Positions 42,433 to 53,240 of a stretch of DNA of 64,000 nt are shown here, piece by piece (positions within the stretch are counted from its first letter, which is position 1; each line of letters begins with the position of its first letter). The stretch is from Lunularia cruciata (lineage: Eukaryota > Streptophyta > Marchantiopsida > Lunulariales > Lunulariaceae): NCBI GenBank assembly GCA_948567375.1, contig OX419755.1:76282931-76346930 (forward strand), written 5' to 3'. The notes under the pieces were generated by a model. The model made no database searches and was not told where the DNA came from. It was given only the letters and a program-made list of their open reading frames with translations. The position numbers and the translations under genes are program-made.

Positions 42433-43817
42433 AAATAGTCTTCGGATTTCTTTAGAAGCTTTGTAAGGGGTGCAGCAAGCACCACAAAATTTGACACAAA
42501 GTGTCTATAGTATCCGATATGTCCCAAGAAGGCTCTTAGCTCCTGGATGTTCTTTGGGGATTCCAAAGCTGCAATTATCTTAACCTTCTCGACATTGACT
42601 TCAATACCTTGGCTTGACACCCAATGCCCTAGAAGAATTCCCTCCTTCATTGCAAAGAAGCATTTCTCCAAGTGTAATGACAAGCCAACAAAACAACCCC
42701 TTTCAAAAGTTTGGCGAAGGTAATCTAAATGTACATCTCTTCGCCCAAACACACAAAAATCAGCAATGAACACTTCCACAAATTTGTGCAAGAAATCTTT
42801 GAAGATTGAATTCATCATCCTCTGGAAAGTAGCGGGAGCATTACACAACCCCAAGGGCATTTGATTGTAAGTGAAAGTGCCCCAATTGGTCGTGAATGTG
42901 GTTTTATCCTTGTCCTCTTGTTGAATGGGTACTTGATTGTATCGTGAAAATCCATCAAGAAAGCTATAACAAGGATGACCAGCTACTTGGTCCAGAATTG
43001 TATCGGTAAAAGGCAAGGGATGATGATCCTTCCTTGTGACTGCATTCAACTTCCAAAAGTCTTGGCACACTCGGATCTTCCCTATTTTCTTCTTTGGGAC
43101 AATGACAATGGGGAAGACCCATTCACTACTTAAGACAAGGAAGATGATTCCGGCTCCTAAGTACTGGTCAATTTCATCTTTCACCAAAAGCGAGTACTTC
43201 GGGTTCAGGCGGTATCGTCTCTGCCAAACTGGAACCGCACCTTCAACTAGATCAATCCGGTGTTCTCCGAATTCTTGTGGAATACCCGGCATTTGATCAA
43301 TAGACCAAGCAAATACATCCTGGAATTCTATGAACAGGGCAGTGTATCCTGCCAACTCCTCCAAAGTGACTGTCTTCAAAATTTTTAAAAATTTTCCTTC
43401 AGTCAATACAACATCTTGACAGTCATTGGGGTTGATGACTCCTTCAACGTGGCTTACTCGGCTTAACCCGAGGCAAGCTGACATCAAATCCCCTTCCTTC
43501 AAGTCAGGTTCACCCGAGGCGAGGTCATATGGATCTTTGTCTTTGACATCCACCTCGTAGCATTCCAAATAGTTCACTTGGACTTCATCTTTGGATTCAT
43601 CTGAGGACAAAGACGATGAGTCTTCGGATTTGTCCTCCTCTTCCAACGAACTTGTTTCCCCAAGGTGAGGAACTTTCGTCCAACTCACAGTCACCAGCTT
43701 CTGATCTTTGGACGAAATGTCCTTGAATCTTAACTTCTGTTGATGCCAATCCACCACAACTTGGGCATTGTACAACCAAGGTCTTCCGATCAACAGAGTG
43801 TAACTAGTCTTTGTCAC
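42396..43817 (-). pseudogene. pol: Protease end and reverse transcriptase of element E
   Basis: 473 open codons. The start TSYTLLIGRPWLYNAQVVVD is the second half of the protease. After an acidic linker comes RT: HRIDLVEGAVPVWQRRYRLN, WVFPIVIVPKKKIGKIRVC, KDHHPLPFTDTILDQVAGH, LGLCNAPATFQRMMN and FIADFCVFG. The first catalytic Asp of the F-I-D-D-F motif is Ala here (codon 42762-42764, GCT), so this copy could not polymerise. The thumb/connection follows (LGHIGYYRHFVSNFVVLAAP). Sequence style is OTA-type (Athila/Tat-like) rather than chromovirus. Confidence 0.88.
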
Positions 43818-43820
43818 TGG

Positions 43821-44069
43821 TCACAACACGATGTAATTCAATTTGAAGGGCACCCCTCCAATGATTGTGGTTATGTTTGACAACATGCCCAAAAGCAGTC
43901 TCTTGGTTTGGTTTGCAAATTTCAAAACTTGGGATGTTGGCTCAAACGTATGATACCCGAGTCGATTTGCAGTATCTTTGGTCATGACATTCACACTGGA
44001 CCTTGAATCAATGGGTATCGATGTGATCATGCACCTTGCAATCTCTGCGTTGTCGTGTTGTGGTTTGTG
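43821..44069 (-). pseudogene. Protease active-site half of element E
   Basis: Reads IARCMITSIPIDSRSSVNVM, the retropepsin active-site loop with D-S-R in place of D-S/T-G (Asp 44007-44009). It continues through TKRLLLGMLSNITTIIGGV to a TGA just before 43817. Gag, upstream in the same frame, is separated by the solo LTR 44075-45177. Confidence 0.75.
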
Positions 44070-44074
44070 CAGCT

Positions 44075-45177
44075 TGTAAAAAGTGACTTATCATAGTTTA
44101 TGCTCACGTTAGTGGGGTAGGTTGCATGCTAGATCTGACGGACAAGATGTTGCCATGTGAGCCATCTATGTACATGTATGTGATTGGCCACATGGCTTAC
44201 AATCTTATCATGTTTGAGGGCTCTGATGAATAAAGATGAGGGCGAGTAGAGAGACGGGTGTGTTTTAGTTTGGAGAGTCTTGAGGAGAGAAGGAAGTTGG
44301 GAGAGAGTTGTAGCAGAGAGCAAGTGTTAGAGCATCGGAAGAAGCATTTGAGCATGAGATGTCCCATGCTCCTGATCTGCCACTTCTGAATCCTTTTCTC
44401 ATCAGGCTTTAGATTTTACACCGTGATGACTTACGAGATTAGTTGGTAGCACGTTTTGGAGTGGTGTTTGTGGAGTTGGTGATGGGAAACCCAAATCCTA
44501 TCGTCCTTCCGGTGCTTACTTATGAGAATGTCTGGGACTTGACAATTTATGTCCTTCTATAGTTGGGGAATGCTTAAAATTTTGCTCATAAGCTTCAAGG
44601 TGGAGTTGTGGAGTCCATTTTTCAAAAAGTAAAAAGAGTAGAGGACAAATGTGCAAGAACTTGGGTCTCAAGGGAGAAGTTGGGAGTTTTTGACCATCCG
44701 AGGAGTTCGGTGAGGGCATTCAAGGAATGGAGGACATGGTTGGAAAGAGGAGATAAAAGGCTATAATTTGCAGACAAAAATCACTCAATTTGAGTTGAGT
44801 ATGATGGATATGATCAATTGAGTGAAAAGGAGTTGAATTCATACCCAAGAGCACAAAGTAGTTGATTGAGGGAGCTTCTTGAGACTTTTTCACTATCTGT
44901 CAGTGGGATTGGAGAGTAGACAATGTTATTATAGTATTGAGTGCAATAAATTCCAGTTTTGGGTCAATCTCAAATCAGATCCAATTGATTGAAGTTGAAG
45001 CTTATGGGATGTAAGATATTGGAGAAGAGCTAATGATCAGGTGAGGTTGCCAAGTACTATCCTTCCCGATAGCAAGAATATTAGTCATGAGAAAGGAGGG
45101 TTTCGGCAATAAGGGTCACACGTGTGTTTTGTTGAGTCATTACGGGTTTACCTCTAGCTTCTGATCTGTAGTCTCCA
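44075..45177. mobile_element. Solo LTR of another family (1.1 kb) in element E
   Basis: Begins TGTAAAAAGTGACTTATC and ends TGTAGTCTCCA (TG...CA), flanked by a perfect duplication CAGCT (44070-44074 and 45178-45182). Removing 1,103 bp plus one CAGCT joins gag and protease of element E in the same frame, which supports both ends. It holds no meaningful ORF and has no second copy in the window; the orientation is unknown. Confidence 0.78.
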
Positions 45178-45182
45178 CAGCT

Positions 45183-47841
45183 GGGCACCTTGTGTGTTCC
45201 CAGAGAGAGAAAAGGAAAGTACGACAGCGTCCACCCCGGGAGATCCTAAATCTTCTTATTCAATACAATAGATAGCTGGCAGGTCCTTCTTTGATATCAA
45301 CCTCACCTTCTTGAGGGCCAAATTCAGCTGCTTCTTGTACACCTTGTTATCTTCCCACAATTGCTTAAATGTAACGTTGGCATTTGTGGCTGCCAGATCT
45401 GCTACAATATCGTACTGGGGTACTCCTCCCAATTTGAACGTCTTGGCCTTCCGCTTCAGGTTCAAAGTCTCTCCATGTTCCCTCTTGACTTTGGGATGCT
45501 TCAAAATGGTGACGGGATTGCTAGTGGCCTTAACCCGAGGTTCGTTGGGTTGGTCCACCTCGGCTTGGATCAGAACCTTTACTTCGGATCGGATGTTCAC
45601 CGGAAAAATTGGAGACTTCATCTTTGTCTCCTCTTCCAAACTCAGCTCCTGAGTCCTGAGTAGTGCCTCCTTTAGTTATTTTTGCAAGGCTTTAGCTTTG
45701 GCTTTTGCGAGGATCTTTTTCTCTTTGGCAGAAAGAATTGCCTTTGGGCACAGTCTCTTTGCCTTTCTAGAAGACGATGAGGTCGTACTCAGTTCTTTGG
45801 GATCACGCTTCTTCTTACTGGAGCTTTTCTCAACCTTCAAAATTTCAAGGTCCGGCCATTCTCCTTTCAAGGCCGGACTTCCTTCCTAAGGTCTCTCCTC
45901 CTCAAGCGTGATACTATTTACATTTGTATCCCCCTTTGCCTGAATTGCTGCACGCTTAGCGGGGGTCTGTACATACTTTACAGGCTGCTTCAGGTTCAGT
46001 GGGTGAGGACATTGGTTGCCCGTATGTCTCGATCCTTTACAATTTCTGCACAAGGGAACATACCCGATTTGCCTTCTTGTCTCCGGACAGTTTGGAGACC
46101 AATGTCCCATCGAGCCACAATTGTAACAAGCTCCGGGTGCAACATTTTGAGGGCGATTTTGGTTGCTCATTGGTGGTCTTTGTGAAGGAGCATTGGGGTA
46201 ATACTCCCTTGGTCCAAACCTTGTACCTTGGTACGATGTGCTAGCGTGAGGCTATACTTCTTGCGTTTGGTACACAACCTCTTCATCCTCGTCTTGGCTC
46301 CATCCCGGAACCTAATCAATTTGTTGCACCAGGAATGCATTACGAGTATTGCATTATGTGTTTGCGTGGCCTGATTTGCCACATGCAGTGCACCATACAT
46401 TTGATCTCCCAAATGCTGGGGCCTTCCTTCTATCTTTGGCCCCAATCATCTGGATCTTGAAATCCGAAAACTCCTTGATGAGGGCATCCAGCTTGGTATC
46501 CGCCTTATTTACACTCTTTGTTGGAGGAGTCCTTGGTTTCTTACCCCCACGTCTTCTTACTTGTCTTGGCTTTGATTCTTCTTTGGATTCCAAAGAAGAG
46601 CTAGAAGACGTGGAGGATTCTTCCAAAGAAGGGGATGTACAATGCGAAGCTCTCCTTTTGGGCTTCTTGCCTTTCTTCTCCCGATTTCTCCAGTTGCCAG
46701 CAGAGTAAGAGTGGGCCGCCTCGTAACGAGCAACATGTTTGAGTCCTTTGTCAAGGGAAGTTACATTTCCTCTCCCTTGCAAAGATTTGGATCTTTGGTG
46801 AAAGTCCCCCGAGGAACCAGGTAATGGCTTGGGCATCAGAGTAACCCACCACCCCCGATTGCTTGCGAACTCGGTTCAAGAGAGCCATGAACCGCTTAGA
46901 GTAGTCTCTCAACTTCTCCTTCTTGCCTTGGTCTAAATTGTTGAGTGCCGCAAAGACACTTGTGTCGTAATCAACCTCCCGGAATCATTCCAGGAAGTTG
47001 TTTCTCAAGTCTGCCCAGTCCATCGGTACGAACCCCTTTTGGGTCACATGGGTGTACCAACTCCGAGGTTTCGTTAAGAGCAAACTTGGGAAAATTCTTA
47101 GTTGATCCGCCGAGTCATGCTCCTTGTTAGCAAAGGAGATGACTTTGAATTCTTTGATGAATTCATCGGGGTCTTTGTCTTGTTCTATATCCTTATACTT
47201 CTGATAGGCGTGTCAAGTGACAGGCAACGAAGTCATTGTTTGATGCATTGGAATCGGCTGAGGTAATGTTGAACTTGACGGAACTAAGGGATTGGTTGGT
47301 ATTGACGCCATTTTTTCAGCCCAAGGGTTCCAATTTGTCAAATTCAAGGTGGGGTCTTCTTTGACAATTTCTGCTATGAGGGTGTCAACTTCAACCCGAG
47401 TGGAAGATTCAAGATCAACACCTCCGATTTGCTCTTCAAAATTCCTTCAGGACAACCAAGGAATCGTTTGTAGAAGATGTTGACACCCTTCTTCCGTAAG
47501 TGTTCGTGCTATCTTTTCTCAAACAAAGTTCTTTAAGGACATGACTTCCTTTACAGCTCTAGGGGAAGTTGGTGTACTGGGCCGCAATGCATATGTTTGG
47601 CCACTTGAGTCTTTCTTGTTCTTGGACAAAGAGGGAGATGCAAAGTAGCCTTGCTAACCGCCTTTTCATTTCTTGTGGTCAAGTTCTCGCATGGCTTCTT
47701 GCACTTTGTGAAGAAGTTGAAAGTCCAACGCCTCTTGTTTGGGTTCGTCAACAGTGAATAGGACATTCAGATGTTCATCTTCTTCACGCTGCATTGCTCG
47801 TCTTTGAGCTCTCTCTTCTTGTTGTTCTCTCAATGTAGACA
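45183..47841 (-). pseudogene. gag: Gag of element E
   Basis: Begins MSTLREQQEERAQRR at 47841, 65 bp after the primer site. The capsid core (about 47210-46850) has EFIKEFKVISFANKEHDSAD, PMDWADLRNNFLE, a TGA (46985-46987), then YDTSVFAALNNLDQGKKEKL and YSKRFMALLNRVRK. After a frame change near 46800 comes a basic Ser-rich stretch and CTACGKSGH (about 46395). Two knuckles follow, CYNCGSMGHWSPNC and CRNCKGSRHTGNQC (46130-46010), then Lys-rich segments to IYCIE near 45256 and a TAA. Several stops are present; three Cys-His motifs are more than the single one in family 1. Confidence 0.8.
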
Positions 47842-47905
47842 TTCATATTACGTTGATACCCAGTTTCAAATTTAGCTTTGTATTCTTCCACTTCCAAGAT
47901 TTGTA

Positions 47906-47923
47906 TCCCCGGCAGCGGCGCCA
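47906..47923 (-). other. tRNA-Asp primer-binding site of element E
   Basis: On the minus strand TGGCGCCGCTGCCGGGGA, seven bases after the 5' LTR. It is complementary to the 3' end of plant tRNA-Asp (ending CCCCGGCAACGGCGCCA) with one mismatch. Asp primers are typical of Athila/Tat-type Ty3 elements. This site is what proves that the adjacent 3.7-kb sequence is an LTR. Confidence 0.85.
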
Positions 47924-47930
47924 AAAATCA

Positions 47931-50900
47931 TGTGACAACCTAAAAAATATTACTTTTGCGGTAATCGGGTAAGTAAAGTTTGTTCCCACAAATATACAAG
48001 TCAGAATTGGTCAAATACAAAGCAAAGTAACAATTTCAGTTCTTCTTGAGTTCTTCTTTAGTCTCTCAGGGAGAAACCTCACCCAGAAGAGAGTAACAAG
48101 CACTAATTCACAGTCTTGTCACAAATTAACACTTCTTAATCACAACTCCAACAAATCTTTCCAAACAATCTTTGATTGTGATGATTCAAGCTCTGACAAA
48201 AACGGCACTTCACTACAAAATGACTTTGCCTTAGAATTGTGTTCCACCCCTCCATTGAAGGCACAACTTCCTCCATCTAAGTTGCTTCACATCAACCTCG
48301 CACTGCACTCACAAATGCAGAATACTACCAACACTACAATTCCTCTCAGATATGTCAAGGCATTGCTTTGATTGCACTTCACTCAAGATCAAACACACAA
48401 AATGAAGATCAAGGCTGCGGAATCGAACATCCAACAAACACACTGACTTGCACTTAGAATTTCTCCTTATACTCACAAACACAAGTACAACATTGATACT
48501 CGGAATCAAGCTTAAGCGACAAGCACTCCTTCACAACACTTTGCTTGATCTATTCTCAAAATTATGAGCACTGAACAACATAACACTGTGAATGCCACTC
48601 TTAAATAGTGAAGCAATCAACAGTTCTAACAAGTATACCATTCTATAACAACTCTTCTAACCTGTAGATCCAAAATGACAATGCACCTCTTCATATCTGC
48701 CTCTTCAAATCTCAAAACTGTTACTAATCCAATCTGATGTCTACTTTGTCATCGGCTTTCAAACCCAAACCCGAAGTAAATTAACTTCCTACTACTCTGT
48801 CTTTGGGTTTCACAACTTCTAATTCTTCTACCAGCTCCATCAATTCTCTTTCCTGATCTGAAATTCCACTAGTGGGTAACTTATCTAACTCCTTATCTCC
48901 CGACCTTCTCTTCTCTAATGTCTCTATCGCTAACTCCGAAGTCATATGTACTCCTACTTTGTCTTCTTTGGGTTTTGCTCTTACATCCTTCCGAAGTTTG
49001 TCTATCTCCAACTTTACTAAGTTTAATCTAATCGTGGTATTATCTTCTACTTCTAATATCTTCCTATCTACACGAGTTCTTAGACTGATCAACAAGGCAT
49101 TTAAATCTGCATCTTTTGCCTGTTTGCCTTGTCTGCTGCACCAACAACTTCAACTCATGCAGCCTGATCTCTTCAATCCAAATGTTGGCCTCTATACTTA
49201 TCATTGCGTTCATCCTGAGGAAAATCTCCTTCAATGGCTCCAATTGCATCTTTCTTTCTTGCTCCCGATCTGCAAGCCAATCCTCTCTGTACATCGCCAA
49301 CTCCGCTTTGAACTCGGCTTTCACCGTTTCTTTCTCCTTCTCCTTCTGTTCAATCTTCTCCTCCTGATTACAAAGTAACTCTCATAATCTATCTTCTTCC
49401 CTATATCTTACTACCAACTCCCTCTGCAAGAGTTGCTTCTTCTCTTCTACGCTCTCCATCACTCTATCAAGCTCTTGTTCCTTCGCTGTTACCCTTGCCA
49501 TAGCATGGATAAGTTCTAATCTTGAATCAACAAACTGCTGCTTCAAAATCTCGTACTCTACTACTTGTCTCTCCCTTGCTATGTCACTCTTCCTAACAAG
49601 TTCCTCTCGATACATCACTTCTCTCTTCAAGTCTTTGATTCTTCACTACTGCCTCCCCTTGCAATACTTCCCTTTCCTCCTCACCTCGAGTTATAATCAT
49701 CTTCAACTCCGCGTTCTCTTCTTCTAATCTCGATTACACCTGCAAGACAATCTTCACCTCTGGACAAGTTGACTGCATCTCCTTCTTCCGGTGCTCCAAT
49801 TTCACCAACAATGGACACACGACCTCCCGTAGGTACTCCACTCCATCACTCACAACTACCTCCTCCTTCGTAGCAATCTCCCTTCTCACTTCTTGTTCTC
49901 CCAATACTTGCCTTCATCTCTGCAATCTTAGTATCAAAATCAATGCCTCACTTCCCGAGCTAGCATTCACTTCTTCCTTCAGCTTACTCGGACCCGCTTC
50001 ACACTTTGCCTTGCGTCTTGAACGAACTCCCCTCTGAAGTGCGATCTTCTTCTCTTTGGTCTCAAGTATCTAGTCCTCTAACTTCGTGTTGTCCTCTGGC
50101 TTGAGCTTTGCCTGAACTTCTTGTTCTTCCTCCACAGCAGTTGGTACCAACGTAATTTCTCCACCTTCATCGCTATCGCTACTCATATTCCCACTTTGCA
50201 GCGTTAGCTCTGGTTCCTTCTTGCGTTCCAAGTCGTTGGACTTGCACTCAACTTCACCTTCCGAGCCTTTGTCTTCTAACGTGATCACCACCATGTCTCT
50301 CCTCGGGTTTCCTCTCTTGGTCTTCCGAGGCCTTGTCTTGTCTTCGGCTTTGCCTTGCCAACTTTGCTTCTTCGACTTTGGAGTATTGGCTATTATCTCT
50401 CCGTTCTTCCTTGTCTTTGCGTAGTACTCATCCGTGCTCCGGATTTGAAGGATATACTACTGCTCCTCTACGTTGACTTCTCTTCTCAAGTCGGGATGGA
50501 AGTGCAACACCATTTGATTTTGCTCCACCAAGTTGAGAAAATTTAACTTGAGGTAAAAATGTACTGCAAACGACACGATGTAATGTGGAGGCAACTTATC
50601 CCGCAGATTCCACACCATTTGTTGTATCCTTCCATGGAAGCACCTCGCCTAATTGATTGGTTCTCTTGCAAACAATTTGTGAAAGAACACAACCTGGTGT
50701 TTCATGACATACGTTGTTCTCTCTGGCTTTAGAATTGCCATGAGAGCACTCACAATCCTTCTCTTCACTGGATCCTTGTAACTCTCGACCTTGTATCCGT
50801 TCTTTGTTCTCTTTGAAGAAAAAGCGTCCCTTACTTCTTGAGTTTCTTTTGCTACTTCTCCCTTACCCAAGAATGTGGCTCCTTGCTTCATGCGTGCTTC

Positions 50901-51693
50901 TCTCCCAAGCATTAATCTCCAATCCGACTCTGTCCTGCGAGCCGGATTTCCTCTCTTCCCCTCTTCCTCGGGGCCATCAAGACACTTGCTCTCAATAGTC
51001 TCAGTCATGAAATCTAGAAAACTGACATTCCAGTTCCATGCCAAGAACGTAATCCAAAGTCGACTCAAGACTTTGATTCTTGCAATTACGTCTAGCCTCC
51101 AAATCATATGATTCCTCACTACAAATTCGGAGTTCTTCTTTCCTCCTCCCATCTCTCTTGCTTTCTCAATGTCTCTTGGTTTCACTCTCTCGACTTCTCC
51201 CTTACACACTAGCGCATCTTCAACTCTATTTCCCTTCCCATGATCACCTATAGGACGACTTCTCAACGGCAAAGGAAATGCTTGACATTGCTTCATCGTT
51301 AGCCCAATTTTTATAGAGTTGTGCCTTCTTTGTCTTTCTTCAATTTGAGTTTCTACCAAGAAATCACACCTCTTTTATGCGTGTGTCACTATCAATTGTA
51401 CTTCACGCGTATGGGCTGCCGGTTTTGAACGGCCCCGACGAAAGGTTGTTAGATTGTTTGCGCCTTGAGTTGAGCTCCCCTCGATACAAAGACTCCTTAC
51501 ATTGTATTGTATGCTGATAGGGCATTTCTGAGTACTTTGCCTTATGACCCAAAGTCACTTTACTTTGGATTTCATCCCAAAGACTCTTTTCTTTGCCTTC
51601 TACGGCCATACAAGCGCAATTTGACTTATCTATACACAATTTGACTTATCTTCTCCTTTATTTTGAACAAAAACAAAAAATGTGGGCACCACA
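47931..51693 (-). repeat. 5' LTR of element E (giant LTR)
   Basis: 3,763 bp, TGTGACAACCTAAA (3' end, 47931) to TGTGGGCACCACA (5' end, 51693). TATA-like TTAAATAG at 48601-48608 (complement), about 670 bp before the primer site side. Colinear with the 3' LTR throughout, including the ORF. Confidence 0.93.
48733..51359 (-). pseudogene. U3-encoded coiled-coil ORF in the 5' LTR of element E
   Basis: Second copy of the accessory ORF in the same element. The N-terminal 236 codons (51359-50649) are open and include GGGKKNSEFVVRNHMIWRLD, FLAWNWNVSFLDF, KVESYKDPVKRRIVSALMAI and MKHQVVFFHKLFAREPIN. Breaks follow at 50649, about 50290 and 49630. The coiled coil (49630-48781) has RVTAKEQELDRVMES and LRTRVDRKILEVEDN. 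The MSSN start is altered by a small deletion near 51280. Confidence 0.72.
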
Positions 51694-52162
51694 CTAAACA
51701 AATCTTGATTGTGATGATTCAGATTCTCTCAAAGACAACACTTCATTGCATAATGACTTCACCTCAGAATTGTGTTCCACTCCTCCATCGAAGGCACAAC
51801 TTCCTCAATCAAAATTGCTTCACATCAACACTACGCTGCACTCATAACTGCAAAATACTACCAACACTACAATATCTCCCAGATCTATCAAGGCATTGCT
51901 CCGATTGCACTTTACTCAAGATCAAACACATAGAAGGAAGATCAAGGCTGTGGAATCCAACATCCAAAATACACATTGACTTGCACTTCAAAATTCTCCA
52001 AACACTCACAAACCCAAACACAATGCTAATACTTGGAATTAAGCTCAAGCGACAAGCATTGAAATCAACACTTTGCTTTATCTATTTTCAGAAATTATGA
52101 CTGCTGAACAACATAACAATGCAAATGCATCCATTAAATAGGTAGAGCACTTCAACAGTTAT

Positions 52163-52540
52163 CTAACAACTATACCATTCTACAACAACTCTACAAACCA
52201 ACAGATCCAAAATGACAATGCACCTCTTCATATTTGCCTCTTCAAATCTCAAAACTATTACTTCTGATCCAATGTCTACTTTGACTTTGGCTTCCAAACT
52301 TGATGTTCCTTCAAGAATTTCTCCATGTTTGGGTCTACTCAATTCTACTCCTAACTCTTCTATTTCTATAATTTCTTCACTACAAACTACAATTGCACAA
52401 GTGGGTAACCTATCTAACTTGTCATCTCCCGACCCACTTCTCTCTAAGTTCTCAGATAACAACTCCGAGGTCACTTGCACTCCTTCTTCTCTTACTTTGA
52501 GTCTTCTAACTACTTGTACTTCACTATGAAGTTTATCCAA
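52163..52540 (-). pseudogene. C-terminal remnant of the U3 ORF (half LTR)
   Basis: About 125 codons aligning with the tail of the accessory ORF (KVREEGVQVTSELLSENLER, SGSGDDKLDRLP, LEAKVKVDIGSE). It diverges more from element E than the other solo LTRs do, so it belongs to an older subfamily. It is cut at 52548 by the family-1 LTR. Confidence 0.55.
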
Positions 52541-52548
52541 CTCTGTCT

Positions 52549-53240
52549 TGTAACACCTATTTGTCTATGTGTGTGGTATTGTGATATTTAGCTTGGTATT
52601 ACAAGTACTTGAGAGATATTATTTATATAGAGATAAAGGATGGTTCTACATTAGTCATTATTAGCAAAAGTTAGTCATACCTAAGATAGAGGGGACCTTA
52701 CTTTAGAGAAAGTGGAAAAGATGAGCACCACTATTTTGGATTTTAGTGTGTTAACTTGGTATTATTCCTAGGTGTTTGGCTTTGAGGAAAGATTTGAGAA
52801 CTTTTGGGCCCGCAAGCCTTTTTGTTTTGGATTCTTCTTTAGTCCAAGGATAGCCCATGTGAAGGAATCCTTGACTTAGTGATTGGGTCAAGATAAGATC
52901 ACATGCTTAGGGGAATATGCCCATGTGAATGGATATTCCTTTCTACTTTTTGACTTGACTTGACTTTTAGTCTAGTAACTTGAGTTACTACGGTAATTAG
53001 TAACTTTGGTACGTAACTATTTCACAAGTATATAAACAAGGGGTGCGGAGGTACTCATCATCCTTTCATTTGCAACTATCTCTCTCTCATTGAGTTCTCT
53101 AGTGAGCAATGTCTTGAGTCTTGGAGTGTTAGCCTTGGGGGAGTATGATGGAGTTGCAGTTCCTTGCTTTCTTAGTCCATGGTGCGCTACTATAATAGCC
53201 ATCAGAGGTTCATCTTGAGTGAGAGACAGGTCGGCTCACA
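52549..53240 (+). repeat. Family-1 solo LTR without matching target duplication
   Basis: 692 bp, TGTAACACCTATTTG to GTCGGCTCACA, TATA box at 53028-53037. Left flank GTCT, right flank GAAC; these are not a duplication, and the two flanks are family-2 LTR pieces in opposite orientations. Best read as a recombinant between two family-1 insertions. Confidence 0.9.

Larger units (their letters stand above)
36846..51693 (-). mobile_element. Element E: complete family-2 Ty3/gypsy element with 3.7-kb LTRs
   Basis: 14,848 bp, read on the minus strand: 5' LTR 47931-51693 (3,763 bp), tRNA-Asp primer site, gag, PR, RT, RNase H, INT, polypurine tract, 3' LTR 36846-40580 (3,735 bp). It is flanked by the perfect duplication CTAAA (36841-36845 and 51694-51698). 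The target is another family-2 LTR, so this is a self-family insertion. LTRs make up half of the element, and each holds a copy of the coiled-coil ORF. An unrelated solo LTR (44075-45177) breaks the gag-protease junction. The LTR pair differs visibly (about ten differences in the first 160 bp), so the insertion is older than element B. Confidence 0.95.
36608..52548 (-). mobile_element. Half family-2 LTR, interrupted by element E
   Basis: Two parts, 36608-36845 and 51699-52548 (about 1.09 kb), are the 3' part of a family-2 LTR in minus orientation: degenerate end TATAACAACCTAG at 36608, the R/U5 region, the TATA-like block near 52134, and the last 125 or so codons of the U3 ORF (52163-52540). 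It stops abruptly at 52548 against a family-1 solo LTR, so the N-terminal side of the LTR is missing. Element E with its CTAAA duplication splits it. Confidence 0.8.
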
